A program made the position numbers and the translations under genes. From the NCBI RefSeq assembly GCF_024294805.1, contig NZ_JANCLU010000006.1:124001-188000 (forward strand): a DNA stretch of 64,000 nt. The letters run 5' to 3'. This DNA comes from Alsobacter ponti (lineage in GTDB: Bacteria; Pseudomonadota; Alphaproteobacteria; Rhizobiales; Beijerinckiaceae). Each line of letters opens with the position of its first letter. The first letter of the stretch is position 1. A model generated the notes under the pieces. That model was not told where the DNA came from. It ran no database searches and saw nothing but the letters and a program-made list of their open reading frames with translations. This document shows, one piece after another, positions 46,940 to 56,221 of the stretch.

Positions 46940-48202
46940 TCAGGCGGGCTTGGTGTAGACGATCTGGCGAACGTCGATATTGCCGGAGCGGAAGCCCGCC
47001 TCGCAGTAGGCGAGGTAGTATTCCCACATGCGGCGGAACCGCTCGTCGAAGCCGAGCTGCACGAGGTTCGGCCATGCCGCGCGGAAGCGCTCCCGCCAGG
47101 CGGCCAGCGTCTCGGCGTAGTCGAGCCCGAACACACGCTCCTCGCCGAGCGCGAGGCCGACACGCTCGCCCAGCGACTTCATGATGCCGGGCGTCGGCAG
47201 CATGCCGCCCGGGAAGATGTAGCGGCGGATGAAATCCATCTCGCGACGATAGGTGTCGAAAAAGCGGTCCTGGATGGTGATGACCTGCAGGCCGGCGACG
47301 CCGCCGTCTTCGAGCCGCCGTGCGACCTGCTGGAAGTAGACGGGCCAGTACTCCTCGCCCACGGCCTCGAACATCTCGATGGAGGCGATGCGGTCGTAAC
47401 GGCCGGTCTCGTCGCGGTAGTCGCGCAACTGGATGTCGACGCGCTCCGCGAGGCCCTTCTCGAAGATGCGTTTGCGGGCGTAGTCGTACTGCTCCTTCGA
47501 GATGGTGAGCCCGGTCACGCGCGCGCCGATCTCGGTCGCCACGAACTCCGCGAAGCCGCCCCAGCCGCAGCCGATCTCCAGCACGTGCGAGTCCGGCCCG
47601 ATGCGCGTCGTCTCCGCCAGCGCCCGGTATTTGCGGGTCTGCGCGCTCGACAAATCCTCGTCGCGGTGGGCGAACAGGGCCGAGGAATAGGTCATCGTGC
47701 GGTCGAGCCACGACTCGTAGAAGCGGTTGCCGAGGTCGTAGTGCGCGTGGATGTTGCGCCGCGAACCGCTCTTCGTGTTGCGGTGGAGCCAGTGCCTGAA
47801 CAGCTGCCACAGCCGCGCCAGCGCGTGCCCGTCGAGCATGCGGGCGATCAGCTCGTGATTGACGCAGAACAGCTGCAGGAAGCGCGTGAGGTTGGAGGTC
47901 TCCCACTCGCCGCGCAGATAGGCCTCGCCGATGCCGATGTCGCCGCCGTGGGCCAGCCGCGTCGCGAAGCCGAAATCGTGGACGGTCATGTCGGCGTCAG
48001 GTCCGGGCTTCTCCCCGTCGAACCGGAAGCGGCGGCCGTCCGGCAGCCGGATCGTCAGGCTGCCATGGCTGATGCGCGAGGCGAGCTGGAAGGCGCGCCG
48101 CGCCGCCAGCGGCAGGCCGGCGCCGACCGCGTCGACCGTGTCGCGCGTCACGCGAACGATGTCGCTGTCGAGGTCGGCGGCGGGCGGTAGTGTGGGGTTC
48201 AC
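46940..48202 (-). CDS. cfa: Cyclopropane-fatty-acyl-phospholipid synthase
   Basis: 420 aa from GTG 48202. It methylates double bonds of membrane phospholipid acyl chains with SAM. SAM motif LEIGCGWGGFAEFVA, then ITGL-type TGLTISKEQYDYARKR, and the C-terminal RRYIFPGGMLPTPGIM and MWEYYLAYCEAGFR signatures. Bicarbonate-binding residues lie in the region IASIEMFEAVGEEYW. It is a stress-related gene beside photolyase. Confidence 0.94.
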   Translation of the reverse strand: MNPTLPPAADLDSDIVRVTRDTVDAVGAGLPLAARRAFQLASRISHGSLTIRLPDGRRFRFDGEKPGPDADMTVHDFGFATRLAHGGDIGIGEAYLRGEWETSNLTRFLQLFCVNHELIARMLDGHALARLWQLFRHWLHRNTKSGSRRNIHAHYDLGNRFYESWLDRTMTYSSALFAHRDEDLSSAQTRKYRALAETTRIGPDSHVLEIGCGWGGFAEFVATEIGARVTGLTISKEQYDYARKRIFEKGLAERVDIQLRDYRDETGRYDRIASIEMFEAVGEEYWPVYFQQVARRLEDGGVAGLQVITIQDRFFDTYRREMDFIRRYIFPGGMLPTPGIMKSLGERVGLALGEERVFGLDYAETLAAWRERFRAAWPNLVQLGFDERFRRMWEYYLAYCEAGFRSGNIDVRQIVYTKPA

Positions 48203-48403
48203 GCGTCAGCCCCTTTTATCGACCGGCCGGGGATGGCGTCGCGCCGGCGTCTCCGCCCCGCTCCAGCCGCCGCTCCGGTCCGCTGTCCAGCCCCTCCCAG
48301 GTCTCCGTGGCCGGAAGCTGCGGGACGCGCGGCAATGCTGCCACATGACGTCTCGTCGTCAAGGCCTCCACGGGGCAGGCGGAACGACGTCGCGCGGGAG
48401 GGG

Positions 48404-49873
48404 TCACGCGTCCGGCTCCCGCGTCGCCGCAAGCGCCGCCAGCGCGCGGGCGCGCGCCGCGTCGTGGTCGACGATCGGGCCTGGGTAGCCGCGCTTCGAC
48501 GCGATGCCGGCGAGGAGCCCCGGCCCGGCGCTCCACGGGCGGTGGATGGCGTCCGGCGGCAGGTCCGCGAGCTCGGGCACGAAGCGGCGCACGTAATCCC
48601 CCGCCGGGTCCAATTTCTCGCCCTGAAGCACAGGGTTGAAGATGCGGTAGTAGGGCGCGGCGTCGGCCCCCGATCCGGCGACCCACTGCCAGCTCGCGGC
48701 GTTGCTGGCCGGGTCGGCGTCGACCAGCGTGTCCCAGAACCACGCCTCGCCGACGCGCCAGTCGATCAGCAGGTGCTTGATGAGGAACGAGGCGGCGACC
48801 ATGCGCGTCCGGTTGTGCATCCAGCCCGTCTCCCAGAGCTGGCGCATGCCGGCGTCGACGAAGGGATAGCCGGTGCGTCCGCGCCTCCAGGCCTCCAGCG
48901 CCGCCGCGTCGTCACGCCACGGCATGGCGTCGAACCTGGGCTGGTAATTGCGCGTCGCCAGATCGGGATTGTGGAAGAGCAGGTGGTAGGAGAACTCGCG
49001 CCAGCCCAGCTCGGCGAGGAATTTCGTCAGGTCCGTGGAGGAGGGCGGGCGCTCCGCCGACAGCGCGGCGGCGTGGGCGGCGTGCCAGACCTGCCGGGGC
49101 GAGATTTCGCCGAAGCGCAGATGCGGCGACAGGCGCGACGTGCCCGGCAGGTCGGGGCGGTCGCGTCGCGCCGCGTAGCCGCGCAGATCCTCGTCGAGGA
49201 AGGCGGAGAGGCGCTCGCGCGCGCCGTCCTCGCCCGGCTTCCACGTGGCGCGAAGCCCGCCCGCCCAGTCCGGCCGGGTCGGCAGCAGGTCGAGCGCGGC
49301 GAGCGGAATCTCCCCTGGCCATCGGCCGTCGAGGCCCGGCATGCGGGCCGGGGCGGGCGTCGGGGCAGCAGGCTCGCCGAGCGCCTGCGCCGCCTTCCAG
49401 AACGGGGTAAACACCTTCATCGGCGCGCCGGCGCGGCTCTTCACCTCCCACGGCTCGCGCAACAGCGCGGCGTTGAAGCTCTCCGCCTCGCGTCCCGCCG
49501 ATCGCAGCGCGGCCTTCGCGGCGGAGTCGACCTGGCGCTCGGCCGCGCCGTAGCGCCGGTTCCACACCACGCATGCGGCGTCGGCCGCCTTCGCCAGACC
49601 GACGATCGTTTCGGCGCCAGCGCCCCTGAAGATCGCGAGCCGGCCGCCACGCGCGGCCAGGCCGCGCTCCAGCGCGGACAGCGAGTGGTGCAGCCACCAG
49701 CGCGACGCCCCGCCCGGCGGGCGGACGTCCGGGCTCTCCTCGTCGAACACATAGGCCGCGAGCACGGGCGCGCCGCGCCGCATCGCGTCGGTGAGGGCCG
49801 GGTTGTCGGAAAGGCGCAGGTCGTCGCGGAACCACACGATGACGGGGCGAGGGGAGGTGGATGCGGTCGTCAT
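48404..49873 (-). CDS. phr: Deoxyribodipyrimidine photolyase
   Basis: 489 aa from ATG 49873. Uses blue light to split pyrimidine dimers. The N-terminal antenna domain begins VIVWFRDDLRLSDNPAL. The C-terminal FAD domain is complete with LRFGEISPRQVWHA, WMHNRTRMVAASFLIKHLL, and DPASNAASWQWVAGSG ... YYRIFNPVLQGEKLDP, with the conserved Trp and Asn residues. The 201 bases between phr and cfa hold no evident gene. Confidence 0.96.
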   Translation of the reverse strand: MTTASTSPRPVIVWFRDDLRLSDNPALTDAMRRGAPVLAAYVFDEESPDVRPPGGASRWWLHHSLSALERGLAARGGRLAIFRGAGAETIVGLAKAADAACVVWNRRYGAAERQVDSAAKAALRSAGREAESFNAALLREPWEVKSRAGAPMKVFTPFWKAAQALGEPAAPTPAPARMPGLDGRWPGEIPLAALDLLPTRPDWAGGLRATWKPGEDGARERLSAFLDEDLRGYAARRDRPDLPGTSRLSPHLRFGEISPRQVWHAAHAAALSAERPPSSTDLTKFLAELGWREFSYHLLFHNPDLATRNYQPRFDAMPWRDDAAALEAWRRGRTGYPFVDAGMRQLWETGWMHNRTRMVAASFLIKHLLIDWRVGEAWFWDTLVDADPASNAASWQWVAGSGADAAPYYRIFNPVLQGEKLDPAGDYVRRFVPELADLPPDAIHRPWSAGPGLLAGIASKRGYPGPIVDHDAARARALAALAATREPDA

Positions 49874-49953
49874 GGAACCCCGGCTTGGCCGCGTGCGCGG
49901 CGTTGGCGACGGGGGGACTACGCCCGGAACTCGCCGGCGGATCAACCTGACCG

Positions 49954-51051
49954 TCAGCCCATCCGCGCCGGCGCGAGGTCCTGGGAGATGCGACCCGCGG
50001 CCTCGGCCGGCGGCGCGCCCGTGCTGGCCCGGGCCAGGAACTCGAACGGCAGGCGCACGCGGCGATGGGCCGCGTCGGAGCGGCCGTCCATCATGCCCAG
50101 CAGCAATTCGGCGCCGGCGCGGCCAAGGTCCTGGCGCGGCTGGCGGATGGTGGTGAGCACGGGGTGCGTGTAGTCGGTCTGCTCGATGCCGTCGATGCCC
50201 ATCACCGACACGTCCTCCGGGACGCTGACCCCGGCGTCGCGCATCACCTTCATGAATCCGATGGCGATCTCGTCGCTGCCGCAAAACACCGCGGTCGGCC
50301 GTCGGGTCATCGCGAGGAAGCGTTCGCCCGCCGCGACGCCGCTGCGGTAGGTGTAGCGCATGCCTTCGCCGCCCTCGATGCGCACGATGTCGGCGGGGTC
50401 GACGCCCTCGGCGAGCGCACCTTCGCGGAAGCTCGTCCAGCGGGCCGTGTCGACGACATGCTCCCGGGGGCCGGCGGCGTAGCCCAACCGCCGATGGCCG
50501 AGCCGCGCCAGATGGCGCGCGGCTTCCCGGCCCGCCGCATGGTCGTCGATGCCCACATCCGGGATGTCGCTGTCGACGATCGGCGACAGGATGGAGACCA
50601 TCGGCAGTCCCGCGCTCGCCATGCTGCGTCCATGGCTGCCGGGCACGAAGCCGCACAGCAGGATGACGCCGTCGACCTGCCGGGCGAAGGCGAAGTCGAC
50701 GAAGCGGCCTTCCTTATTTGGAGCGTTGTCGAGATTGCCGATGATGACCCCATAGCCTGCTGGCGCCAGCCCGGTGTCGATGCCGCGCAGCACGTGCGCG
50801 TACATCTGGTTGGCGACGCTGGGCACGACGACCAGCACCATCCTGCTGCGCTGGGTGCGCAGCGTACGGGCGCTGTTGTTGGGGGTGTAGCCGCTTTCGG
50901 ACACCGCGCGCATCACCAGCTCGACGAGCTCCGGCCGCACCCGGTCGGGCGTCGCCAGCGCGCGGCTCACCGTGGCGGTGGACACGCCGGCGCGCGCCGC
51001 GACATCGGCGATGGTGGCGGTCGCCCCCGGCCCCGCGGTCCTGCGTCTCAC
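49954..51051 (-). CDS. LacI-family repressor of the sugar locus
   Basis: 365 aa from GTG 51051. The N-terminal headpiece IADVAARAGVSTATVSRALA binds DNA and the hinge helix NNSARTLRTQ fits. The periplasmic-binding-like domain follows with GIDDHAAGREAARHLARLGH and FCGSDEIAIGFMKVMRDAG. It is divergent from an ABC sugar transporter operon across 158 bases that hold a perfect palindrome (51158-51171). The likely inducer is the transported sugar or a derivative. Confidence 0.94.
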   Translation of the reverse strand: MRRRTAGPGATATIADVAARAGVSTATVSRALATPDRVRPELVELVMRAVSESGYTPNNSARTLRTQRSRMVLVVVPSVANQMYAHVLRGIDTGLAPAGYGVIIGNLDNAPNKEGRFVDFAFARQVDGVILLCGFVPGSHGRSMASAGLPMVSILSPIVDSDIPDVGIDDHAAGREAARHLARLGHRRLGYAAGPREHVVDTARWTSFREGALAEGVDPADIVRIEGGEGMRYTYRSGVAAGERFLAMTRRPTAVFCGSDEIAIGFMKVMRDAGVSVPEDVSVMGIDGIEQTDYTHPVLTTIRQPRQDLGRAGAELLLGMMDGRSDAAHRRVRLPFEFLARASTGAPPAEAAGRISQDLAPARMG

Positions 51052-51117
51052 GTCGGCATACTCCTCGCCTCGTATTGCACCGCCCTAGTCTTGCTGCGGT
51101 GCGGCAAACTCGGCGTC

Positions 51118-51146
51118 TTGACACGCCTTCTTAAGCACATCATTGT
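51118..51146 (+). promoter_or_regulatory. Promoter of the sugar ABC operon
   Basis: A perfect -35 TTGACA (51118-51123) and a weak -10 CATTGT (51141-51146) are 17 bases apart. The start should be near 51153, just before the operator. Confidence 0.6.
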
Positions 51147-51157
51147 TTCCGCCAAGT

Positions 51158-51171
51158 TGTAATCGATTACA
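51158..51171. promoter_or_regulatory. LacI-family operator (14-bp perfect palindrome)
   Basis: TGTAATCGATTACA reads the same on both strands and has the central CG of LacI/GalR operators. At about +6 from the predicted start and 38 bases before the first gene, it would block transcription by the neighbouring repressor. Confidence 0.8.
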
Positions 51172-51209
51172 GAAACGGCGACAACGCCGTAAAATCAGGG
51201 AGGGAACTC

Positions 51210-52445
51210 ATGAAGCATTCTGCTTCAGTGCTCGCGCTCGCCATGGGCCTTGGCTGGTCCGGAATGGCCGTCGCGCAGGAAATGAAAGCCGAGGTGATCC
51301 ACTGGTGGACCTCGGGGGGCGAGTCGGCGGCGGTCAAGGTGTTCGCCGACCAGTTCCAGAAGGCGGGCGGAACCTGGGTCGACACGGCGATCGCCGGCGG
51401 CGCCAACGCGCGCACCGCGGCCATCAACCGGACGGTCGGCGGCACGCCTCCGGCCATGATGCAGTTCAACACCGGCAAGCAGTTCGACGAACTGGTCGAG
51501 AACGGCCTCTTGAACGACGTCGAGGCTGTCGCGGCCGAGCAGAAGTGGAAAGACAAGATCCCGCCCGCGATCCTCGCCGCGACGGTGCGCAACGGCAAGA
51601 TGTACGCCGTGCCGGTCAATATTCACGGCCAGAACTGGCTGTTCTACAACACCGACGTCCTGGCCAAGGTCGGCGCGCAGGAGCCCAAGTCCTTCGACGA
51701 CCTCTTCCCGATCCTCGACAAGGTCAAGGCTGCCGGCCTGATCCCGCTGGCCTTCAGCGGACAGAAGACCTGGGAACGCAACCTCTTCAACGCCGTCATG
51801 CTCGGCCAGGGCGGCGCCAAGCTGTGGCTGTCTGTCTACGGCGACAAGGATCCGGCGGCGGTGAAGAGCGCCGAGTTCAAGAACGTCGCCGAGACCTACG
51901 CCAAGCTGCGCAACTATGTCGACGCGGGCGCGCCGGGGCGCAACTGGAACGACGCGACCGCGCTCGTCATCCAGGGCAAGGCCGGCTTCCAGATCATGGG
52001 CGACTGGGCCAAGGGCGAGTTCATCGCGGCCGGCAAGACGGCGGGCAAGGAGTATGGCTGCGTCGTGCTCTCCAAGGCCGGCGGAGGCTACGCCATGGGC
52101 GGCGACGTGTTCGCCTTCCCCAAGACGAAGGACGCCAACACGCTCAAGGCCCAGGCGGTGCTCGAGAAAGTGCTGCTCGATCCCACCACGCAGATCGAGT
52201 TCAACAACAAGAAGGGCTCGATCCCGGTCCGTCTCGACGTCGACACCTCGTCGATGGACGTCTGCGCGCAGAAGGGCGCGAAGATGGTCGCGGACAAGAA
52301 CCAGCAGGCGCCTGCCCAGGAGCTCCTGACGCCGCCAGCCGTGACCGGCGCGGTCGAGGATGTGATCTCCTCGTTCTGGAACACGCCCGGCCAGAGCGTC
52401 GAGACCTTCCAGGACAAGTTCGCCGCGGCGTTGAAGTCGATCTGA
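51210..52445 (+). CDS. ABC sugar transporter, substrate-binding protein
   Basis: 411 aa with a clear signal peptide (SASVLALAMGLGWSGMAVAQ, cleavage after AQ-adjacent Ala). A family 1 extracellular solute-binding protein: VIHWWTSGGESAAVKVFADQ at the start, NIHGQNWLFYNTDVLAKVG, and KAGFQIMGDWAKGEF, the typical carbohydrate group. It delivers sugar to the next two permeases. AGGGAGGGAACTC precedes the ATG. A strong hairpin follows it. Confidence 0.95.
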   Translation: MKHSASVLALAMGLGWSGMAVAQEMKAEVIHWWTSGGESAAVKVFADQFQKAGGTWVDTAIAGGANARTAAINRTVGGTPPAMMQFNTGKQFDELVENGLLNDVEAVAAEQKWKDKIPPAILAATVRNGKMYAVPVNIHGQNWLFYNTDVLAKVGAQEPKSFDDLFPILDKVKAAGLIPLAFSGQKTWERNLFNAVMLGQGGAKLWLSVYGDKDPAAVKSAEFKNVAETYAKLRNYVDAGAPGRNWNDATALVIQGKAGFQIMGDWAKGEFIAAGKTAGKEYGCVVLSKAGGGYAMGGDVFAFPKTKDANTLKAQAVLEKVLLDPTTQIEFNNKKGSIPVRLDVDTSSMDVCAQKGAKMVADKNQQAPAQELLTPPAVTGAVEDVISSFWNTPGQSVETFQDKFAAALKSI

Positions 52446-52456
52446 TCGTCGCCTGC

Positions 52457-52485
52457 GATCCGGCCCCCGGGCAGGGGGCCGGATC
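52457..52485 (+). repeat. Strong intercistronic hairpin after the binding-protein gene
   Basis: A perfect 12-bp stem GATCCGGCCCCC/GGGGGCCGGATC (52457-52468 with 52474-52485) and a five-base loop, without a T-tract. In such operons hairpins here protect the upstream message, so the binding protein is made in excess of the permeases. Confidence 0.75.
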
Positions 52486-52538
52486 ACCCCGTCCGACAGC
52501 CCCCGTCTGCGCCCCCGGCGGCGCGGGAGAACCTGTTC

Positions 52539-53426
52539 ATGCTCGCGCTTCGGCCGCGTCTTGCCTCCAAGCTCTCCGCCTGGCTCGCGCTGTCGCCGGC
52601 CACGACGATCCTCGTCGTGGTCTATGTCGGCTGCACCGCCTGGACGGTGTGGATCTCGATGACCGCGTCGCGGATGCTGCCGAGCTCCACCTTCGTCGGG
52701 CTGCGCCAGTACGACGCGCTTTTCGCCAACGAACGCTGGCAGATTTCGGTCTCCAACCTCGTCGTCTTCGGCGTGCTGTTCATGATCGCGAGCCTCGTGC
52801 TGGGCTTCCTGCTGGCGGTCGCCATCGACCAGCGCGTGCGCGCGGAGAACGTGCTGCGCTCGGTGTTCCTCTATCCGTTCTCGATGTCGTTCATCGTCAC
52901 CGGCCTCGTCTGGCAGTGGCTGCTCAATCCGACCTACGGCATTCAGGCCGTGGGTCGCGGCTTCGGTTTCGAGACCTTCAGGTTCGACTGGATCGTGCGG
53001 CAGGAGACGGTCATCTACTGCCTCGTCATCGCCGGCGTCTGGCACGCCGCCGGTCTCGTCATGGCCATCATGCTGGCCGGGCTGCGCGGCATCGACGAGG
53101 ACATCTGGAAGGCGGCGCGCGTGGACGGCCTGCCGCCATGGCGCGTCTACGTCTCGATCGTCATCCCGATGATGGGCGCGAGCTTCGCCACCGCCGCCGT
53201 GCTGCTGGCGACCAGCGTGGTGCGGCTCTACGATCTGTCCGTCGCCATGACCAATGGCGGCCCGGGCATCGCGTCCGAGGTGCCGGCCAAGTTCGTCATG
53301 GACCACCTGTTCGAGCGCCAGAACATCGGGCTCGCGACCGCGGCGGCGACCTCGATGCTGATCACCGTGGCGGCGGTGGTCGCGCCGTGGATCTATATCC
53401 AGAGCCGACGCCGGAGGGCCGCCTGA
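52539..53426 (+). CDS. ABC sugar transporter permease (MalF/UgpA type)
   Basis: 295 aa, six membrane spans. The EAA loop DEDIWKAARVDGLPPWRVYV is seen at about residues 187-206, and the end is LITVAAVVAPWIYIQSRRRR. It forms the channel with the next permease. Its stop overlaps the next ATG (TGATG at 53424-53428). Confidence 0.93.
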   Translation: MLALRPRLASKLSAWLALSPATTILVVVYVGCTAWTVWISMTASRMLPSSTFVGLRQYDALFANERWQISVSNLVVFGVLFMIASLVLGFLLAVAIDQRVRAENVLRSVFLYPFSMSFIVTGLVWQWLLNPTYGIQAVGRGFGFETFRFDWIVRQETVIYCLVIAGVWHAAGLVMAIMLAGLRGIDEDIWKAARVDGLPPWRVYVSIVIPMMGASFATAAVLLATSVVRLYDLSVAMTNGGPGIASEVPAKFVMDHLFERQNIGLATAAATSMLITVAAVVAPWIYIQSRRRRAA

Positions 53427-54313
53427 TGGTCGCCGCCGTCGAACCCGCCGGGCCGCGACCGCGTCCCGTCACCCCGGCCCGCGTCGGGCTCTACGCCTTC
53501 CTCGTCATCACGGCGCTGTTCTTCCTGACGCCGCTCTACGTGATGCTGGTCACGTCGTTCAAGACGATGCCGGAGATCCGGCAGGGCAACCTGCTGGGAT
53601 TGCCCGCCGAGCCGAGCCTGCAGGCGTGGGGCCACGCGTGGTCGGCGGCCTGCACGGGGCTCGCCTGCAACGGCATCAGCGTCGGGTTCTTCAACTCGGT
53701 GAAGATCCTCGTGCCGTCCGTCATCGTCTCCATCGCTGTCGGCTCGCTCACCGGCTACGCGCTGTCCTTCTGGCGGGTGCGCGGCGCGTCGGCGCTGTTC
53801 GGCGCGCTGATGATCGTGGCCTTCGTGCCGTACCAGATCTTCATCTATCCGCTGGTCCGCATCTTCGCGACCATCGGCATCAACAATTCGATTCCCGGCA
53901 TCGTCGCCATTCATACAATCTTCGGCCTGCCGACGATGACGCTGCTGTTCCGCAACTATTTCGCCTCGCTGCCGATCGAGCTGTTCAAGGCGGCGCGCGT
54001 GGACGGCGCGGGGTTCTTCCGCATCTACAGCTCGGTGATGATGCCGATGGCGACGCCGATGCTGATCGTCGCGGTGATCCTGCAGGTCACAGGCATCTGG
54101 AACGACTTTATCCTGGGCCTCGTCTTCGCCGGGCGGGAGAACCTGCCGATGACCGTGCAGCTGAACAATATCGTCAACTCCACCCAGGGCGAACGCCTCT
54201 ACAACGTCGACATGGCGGCCACGCTGCTGACCGCGCTCGTTCCCCTCGTCGTCTACTTCGCGTCCGGACGCTGGTTCGTGCGCGGCATCGCAGCCGGAGC
54301 CGTGAAGGGATGA
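53426..54313 (+). CDS. ABC sugar transporter permease (MalG/UgpE type)
   Basis: 295 aa with six spans; starts with an N-terminal cytosolic segment and LVITALFFLTPLYVMLVTSF. The EAA loop is IELFKAARVDGAGFFRIYSS. GIWNDFILGLVFAG is a common MalG-type stretch. It overlaps both neighbours, as its stop is shared with the ATPase start (ATGA). Confidence 0.93.
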   Translation: MVAAVEPAGPRPRPVTPARVGLYAFLVITALFFLTPLYVMLVTSFKTMPEIRQGNLLGLPAEPSLQAWGHAWSAACTGLACNGISVGFFNSVKILVPSVIVSIAVGSLTGYALSFWRVRGASALFGALMIVAFVPYQIFIYPLVRIFATIGINNSIPGIVAIHTIFGLPTMTLLFRNYFASLPIELFKAARVDGAGFFRIYSSVMMPMATPMLIVAVILQVTGIWNDFILGLVFAGRENLPMTVQLNNIVNSTQGERLYNVDMAATLLTALVPLVVYFASGRWFVRGIAAGAVKG

Positions 54314-55410
54314 GCACCAGGGACCAACGCTGCGAGGTCTCCGTGCGCGGAGTCGATATCGGCTTCGGGCGGGTCAAGGTGCTCGAGAAGCTGAACCTCG
54401 ACATCGCCCAATCCGAATTCATCGTGCTGCTCGGCCCTTCGGGCTGCGGCAAGTCCACGCTGCTGAACGCCATCGCCGGGCTGCTCGACGTCAATGACGG
54501 GCAGATCTGGATCGGCGGGCGCAACGTCACCTGGGAGGAGCCGAAGGACCGCGGCATCGCTATGGTGTTCCAGTCCTACGCGCTCTATCCGCGCATGACC
54601 GTGCGCGGCAACATGTCGTTCGGTTTGCGCGTGGCCGGCATGCCGGCGGCCGAGATCCAGAAGCGCGTGACCGAAGCCGCCGCGATGCTGAAGATCACGA
54701 ACTTGCTGGACCGCAGGCCCTCCGAGTTGTCCGGCGGCCAGCGCCAGCGCGTCGCCATCGGCCGGGCCCTGGTGCGCGACGCCGGCGTCTTCCTGTTCGA
54801 CGAGCCCCTGTCCAACCTCGACGCGCAATTGCGCGTAGAGTTGCGCGTGGAGATCAAGCGCCTGCACCAGCGGCTGAGCGCGACGATGATCTACGTGACG
54901 CACGACCAGATCGAGGCGCTCACGCTGGCCGACCGCATCGCCGTCATGCAGGGCGGCGTCATCCAGCAGCTCGACACGCCGCAGAAGGTCTATCGCGAGC
55001 CCATCAACCGTTTTGTCGCCTCGTTCGTGGGCTCGCCGTCGATGAACTTCGTGCCCGGCCGGATCGAGGGCGCCAATGGCGTGCTCGCCTTTGTCGGCGG
55101 CGACTTGACGATCCCGCTCCAGGGCTACGCCTTCCGCTCGCCCGCCGCTCCCGGCCCGGCGGTGCTCGGCGTGCGCCCCGAGCACGTCCTGGCGGGCGGG
55201 GCGGCCGGGCCCGCCGCCATCCAGGCCCCCATCGAGATGATCGAGCCGATGGGCGCGGACAGCCTGGTGTGGTGCCGCATGCCGTCGGGCGCGAGCTTCT
55301 CGGTGCGCGTCGACGGAGAGGCGCGCGTCGCTCCCGGCGGGACGCTGCCCGTCTCGTTTCCCGCTACCGCGCTGTCGCTGTTCGACGACGGCCCTGGCGA
55401 GCGCCTGTGA
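54310..55410 (+). CDS. ABC sugar transporter ATP-binding protein (MalK/UgpC type)
   Basis: 366 aa. Walker A LGPSGCGKSTLLN, Q-loop QSYALYPRMT, signature LSGGQRQRVAIGRAL, Walker B FLFDEPLSNLD and switch THDQIEAL are intact. The C-terminal regulatory TOBE domain (about 240-366) contains FVGSPSMNFVPGRIEG and GVRPEHV. It powers the transporter. Confidence 0.96.
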   Translation: MSTRDQRCEVSVRGVDIGFGRVKVLEKLNLDIAQSEFIVLLGPSGCGKSTLLNAIAGLLDVNDGQIWIGGRNVTWEEPKDRGIAMVFQSYALYPRMTVRGNMSFGLRVAGMPAAEIQKRVTEAAAMLKITNLLDRRPSELSGGQRQRVAIGRALVRDAGVFLFDEPLSNLDAQLRVELRVEIKRLHQRLSATMIYVTHDQIEALTLADRIAVMQGGVIQQLDTPQKVYREPINRFVASFVGSPSMNFVPGRIEGANGVLAFVGGDLTIPLQGYAFRSPAAPGPAVLGVRPEHVLAGGAAGPAAIQAPIEMIEPMGADSLVWCRMPSGASFSVRVDGEARVAPGGTLPVSFPATALSLFDDGPGERL

Positions 55411-56186
55411 CCCGCGAGGACCACGCCTTGAGCATACTCGACGACCTCTCGATCCAGCTCTATTCGGCTCGCTTCATGGGAGAGCTGGAGGCGCAGTTCG
55501 ACCTTCTGGCCGCGATCGGCTACCGCAAGGTCGAGCCTTATGGCGCGCTGTTCTCCGACGTGCCGCGCCTCGAGCGCAACCTTGCGCGTCACGGCATGAC
55601 CGCGCCGACCGCCCATGTCGGGCTGGAACTGTGGCGCGCCGATCCGCGCCGGACGGCGCAAATCTGTCGCGACCTCGGCATCGAGGTGGCGTTCGTCCCC
55701 GCTCCGCCGCAGGGCGAGCGCGACAAGGACGCGGAAGGCTGGCGCACGCTCGGGCGCGAACTCGCCGCGCTTGGCAAGGTCGCCGCGTCCGAGGGGCTTC
55801 GGTTCGGCTGGCACAATCACGCCTGGGAGTACGGCAAGGCGGACGATGGGCGCACGTTCCTCGATCTGATCTTCGCCGAGGCGCCGGACATCCTGTTCGA
55901 GTTCGATGTCGCCTGGGCGGTGCGGGGCGGCGGCGATCCCATTGCCGAGATCTCCAGGCACAAGGGCCGGCTCGTCGCCTGCCACGTCAAGGATCTCGCG
56001 CCTCCCGGGGAATGCCTCGACGAGGACGGCTGGGCCGATCCGGGCCATGGCGTGATGGGCTGGAAAGACCTGTCGGCCCGGCTGCGGCGGGCGGGGGTGC
56101 GCTACTTCGTCGCCGAGCACGACAAGCCCAACGACGTCGCGCGCTTCGCCCGCCGCGCCCGCGAGGCGGCGGCGAGCTGGGGCTGA
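55407..56186 (+). CDS. TIM-barrel sugar isomerase/epimerase (xylose isomerase-like)
   Basis: 259 aa from GTG 55407, coupled as GTGA to the ATPase; a TTG at 55428 with GAGGA is the alternative. The AP-endonuclease-2/xylose-isomerase-like fold: LSIQLYSARFMGELEAQFDL, YRKVEPYG, WHNHAWEYG with a metal-binding His, FEFDVAW with Asp and CHVKDL, plus a late YFVAEHD. Such enzymes isomerise or cleave keto sugars; in several bacteria they act on 3-keto-glycosides. The precise reaction is unknown. Confidence 0.88.
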   Translation: MTREDHALSILDDLSIQLYSARFMGELEAQFDLLAAIGYRKVEPYGALFSDVPRLERNLARHGMTAPTAHVGLELWRADPRRTAQICRDLGIEVAFVPAPPQGERDKDAEGWRTLGRELAALGKVAASEGLRFGWHNHAWEYGKADDGRTFLDLIFAEAPDILFEFDVAWAVRGGGDPIAEISRHKGRLVACHVKDLAPPGECLDEDGWADPGHGVMGWKDLSARLRRAGVRYFVAEHDKPNDVARFARRAREAAASWG

Positions 56187-56221
56187 GCGCGGCGACGACA
56201 AGACAACGAGAGAGACCGACA

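Noticed and set aside
45163-47163. A 666-codon minus-strand frame across the phosphatase and SleB genes
   Set aside because: Arg/Pro-rich translation with no domain; true genes in other frames explain the region.
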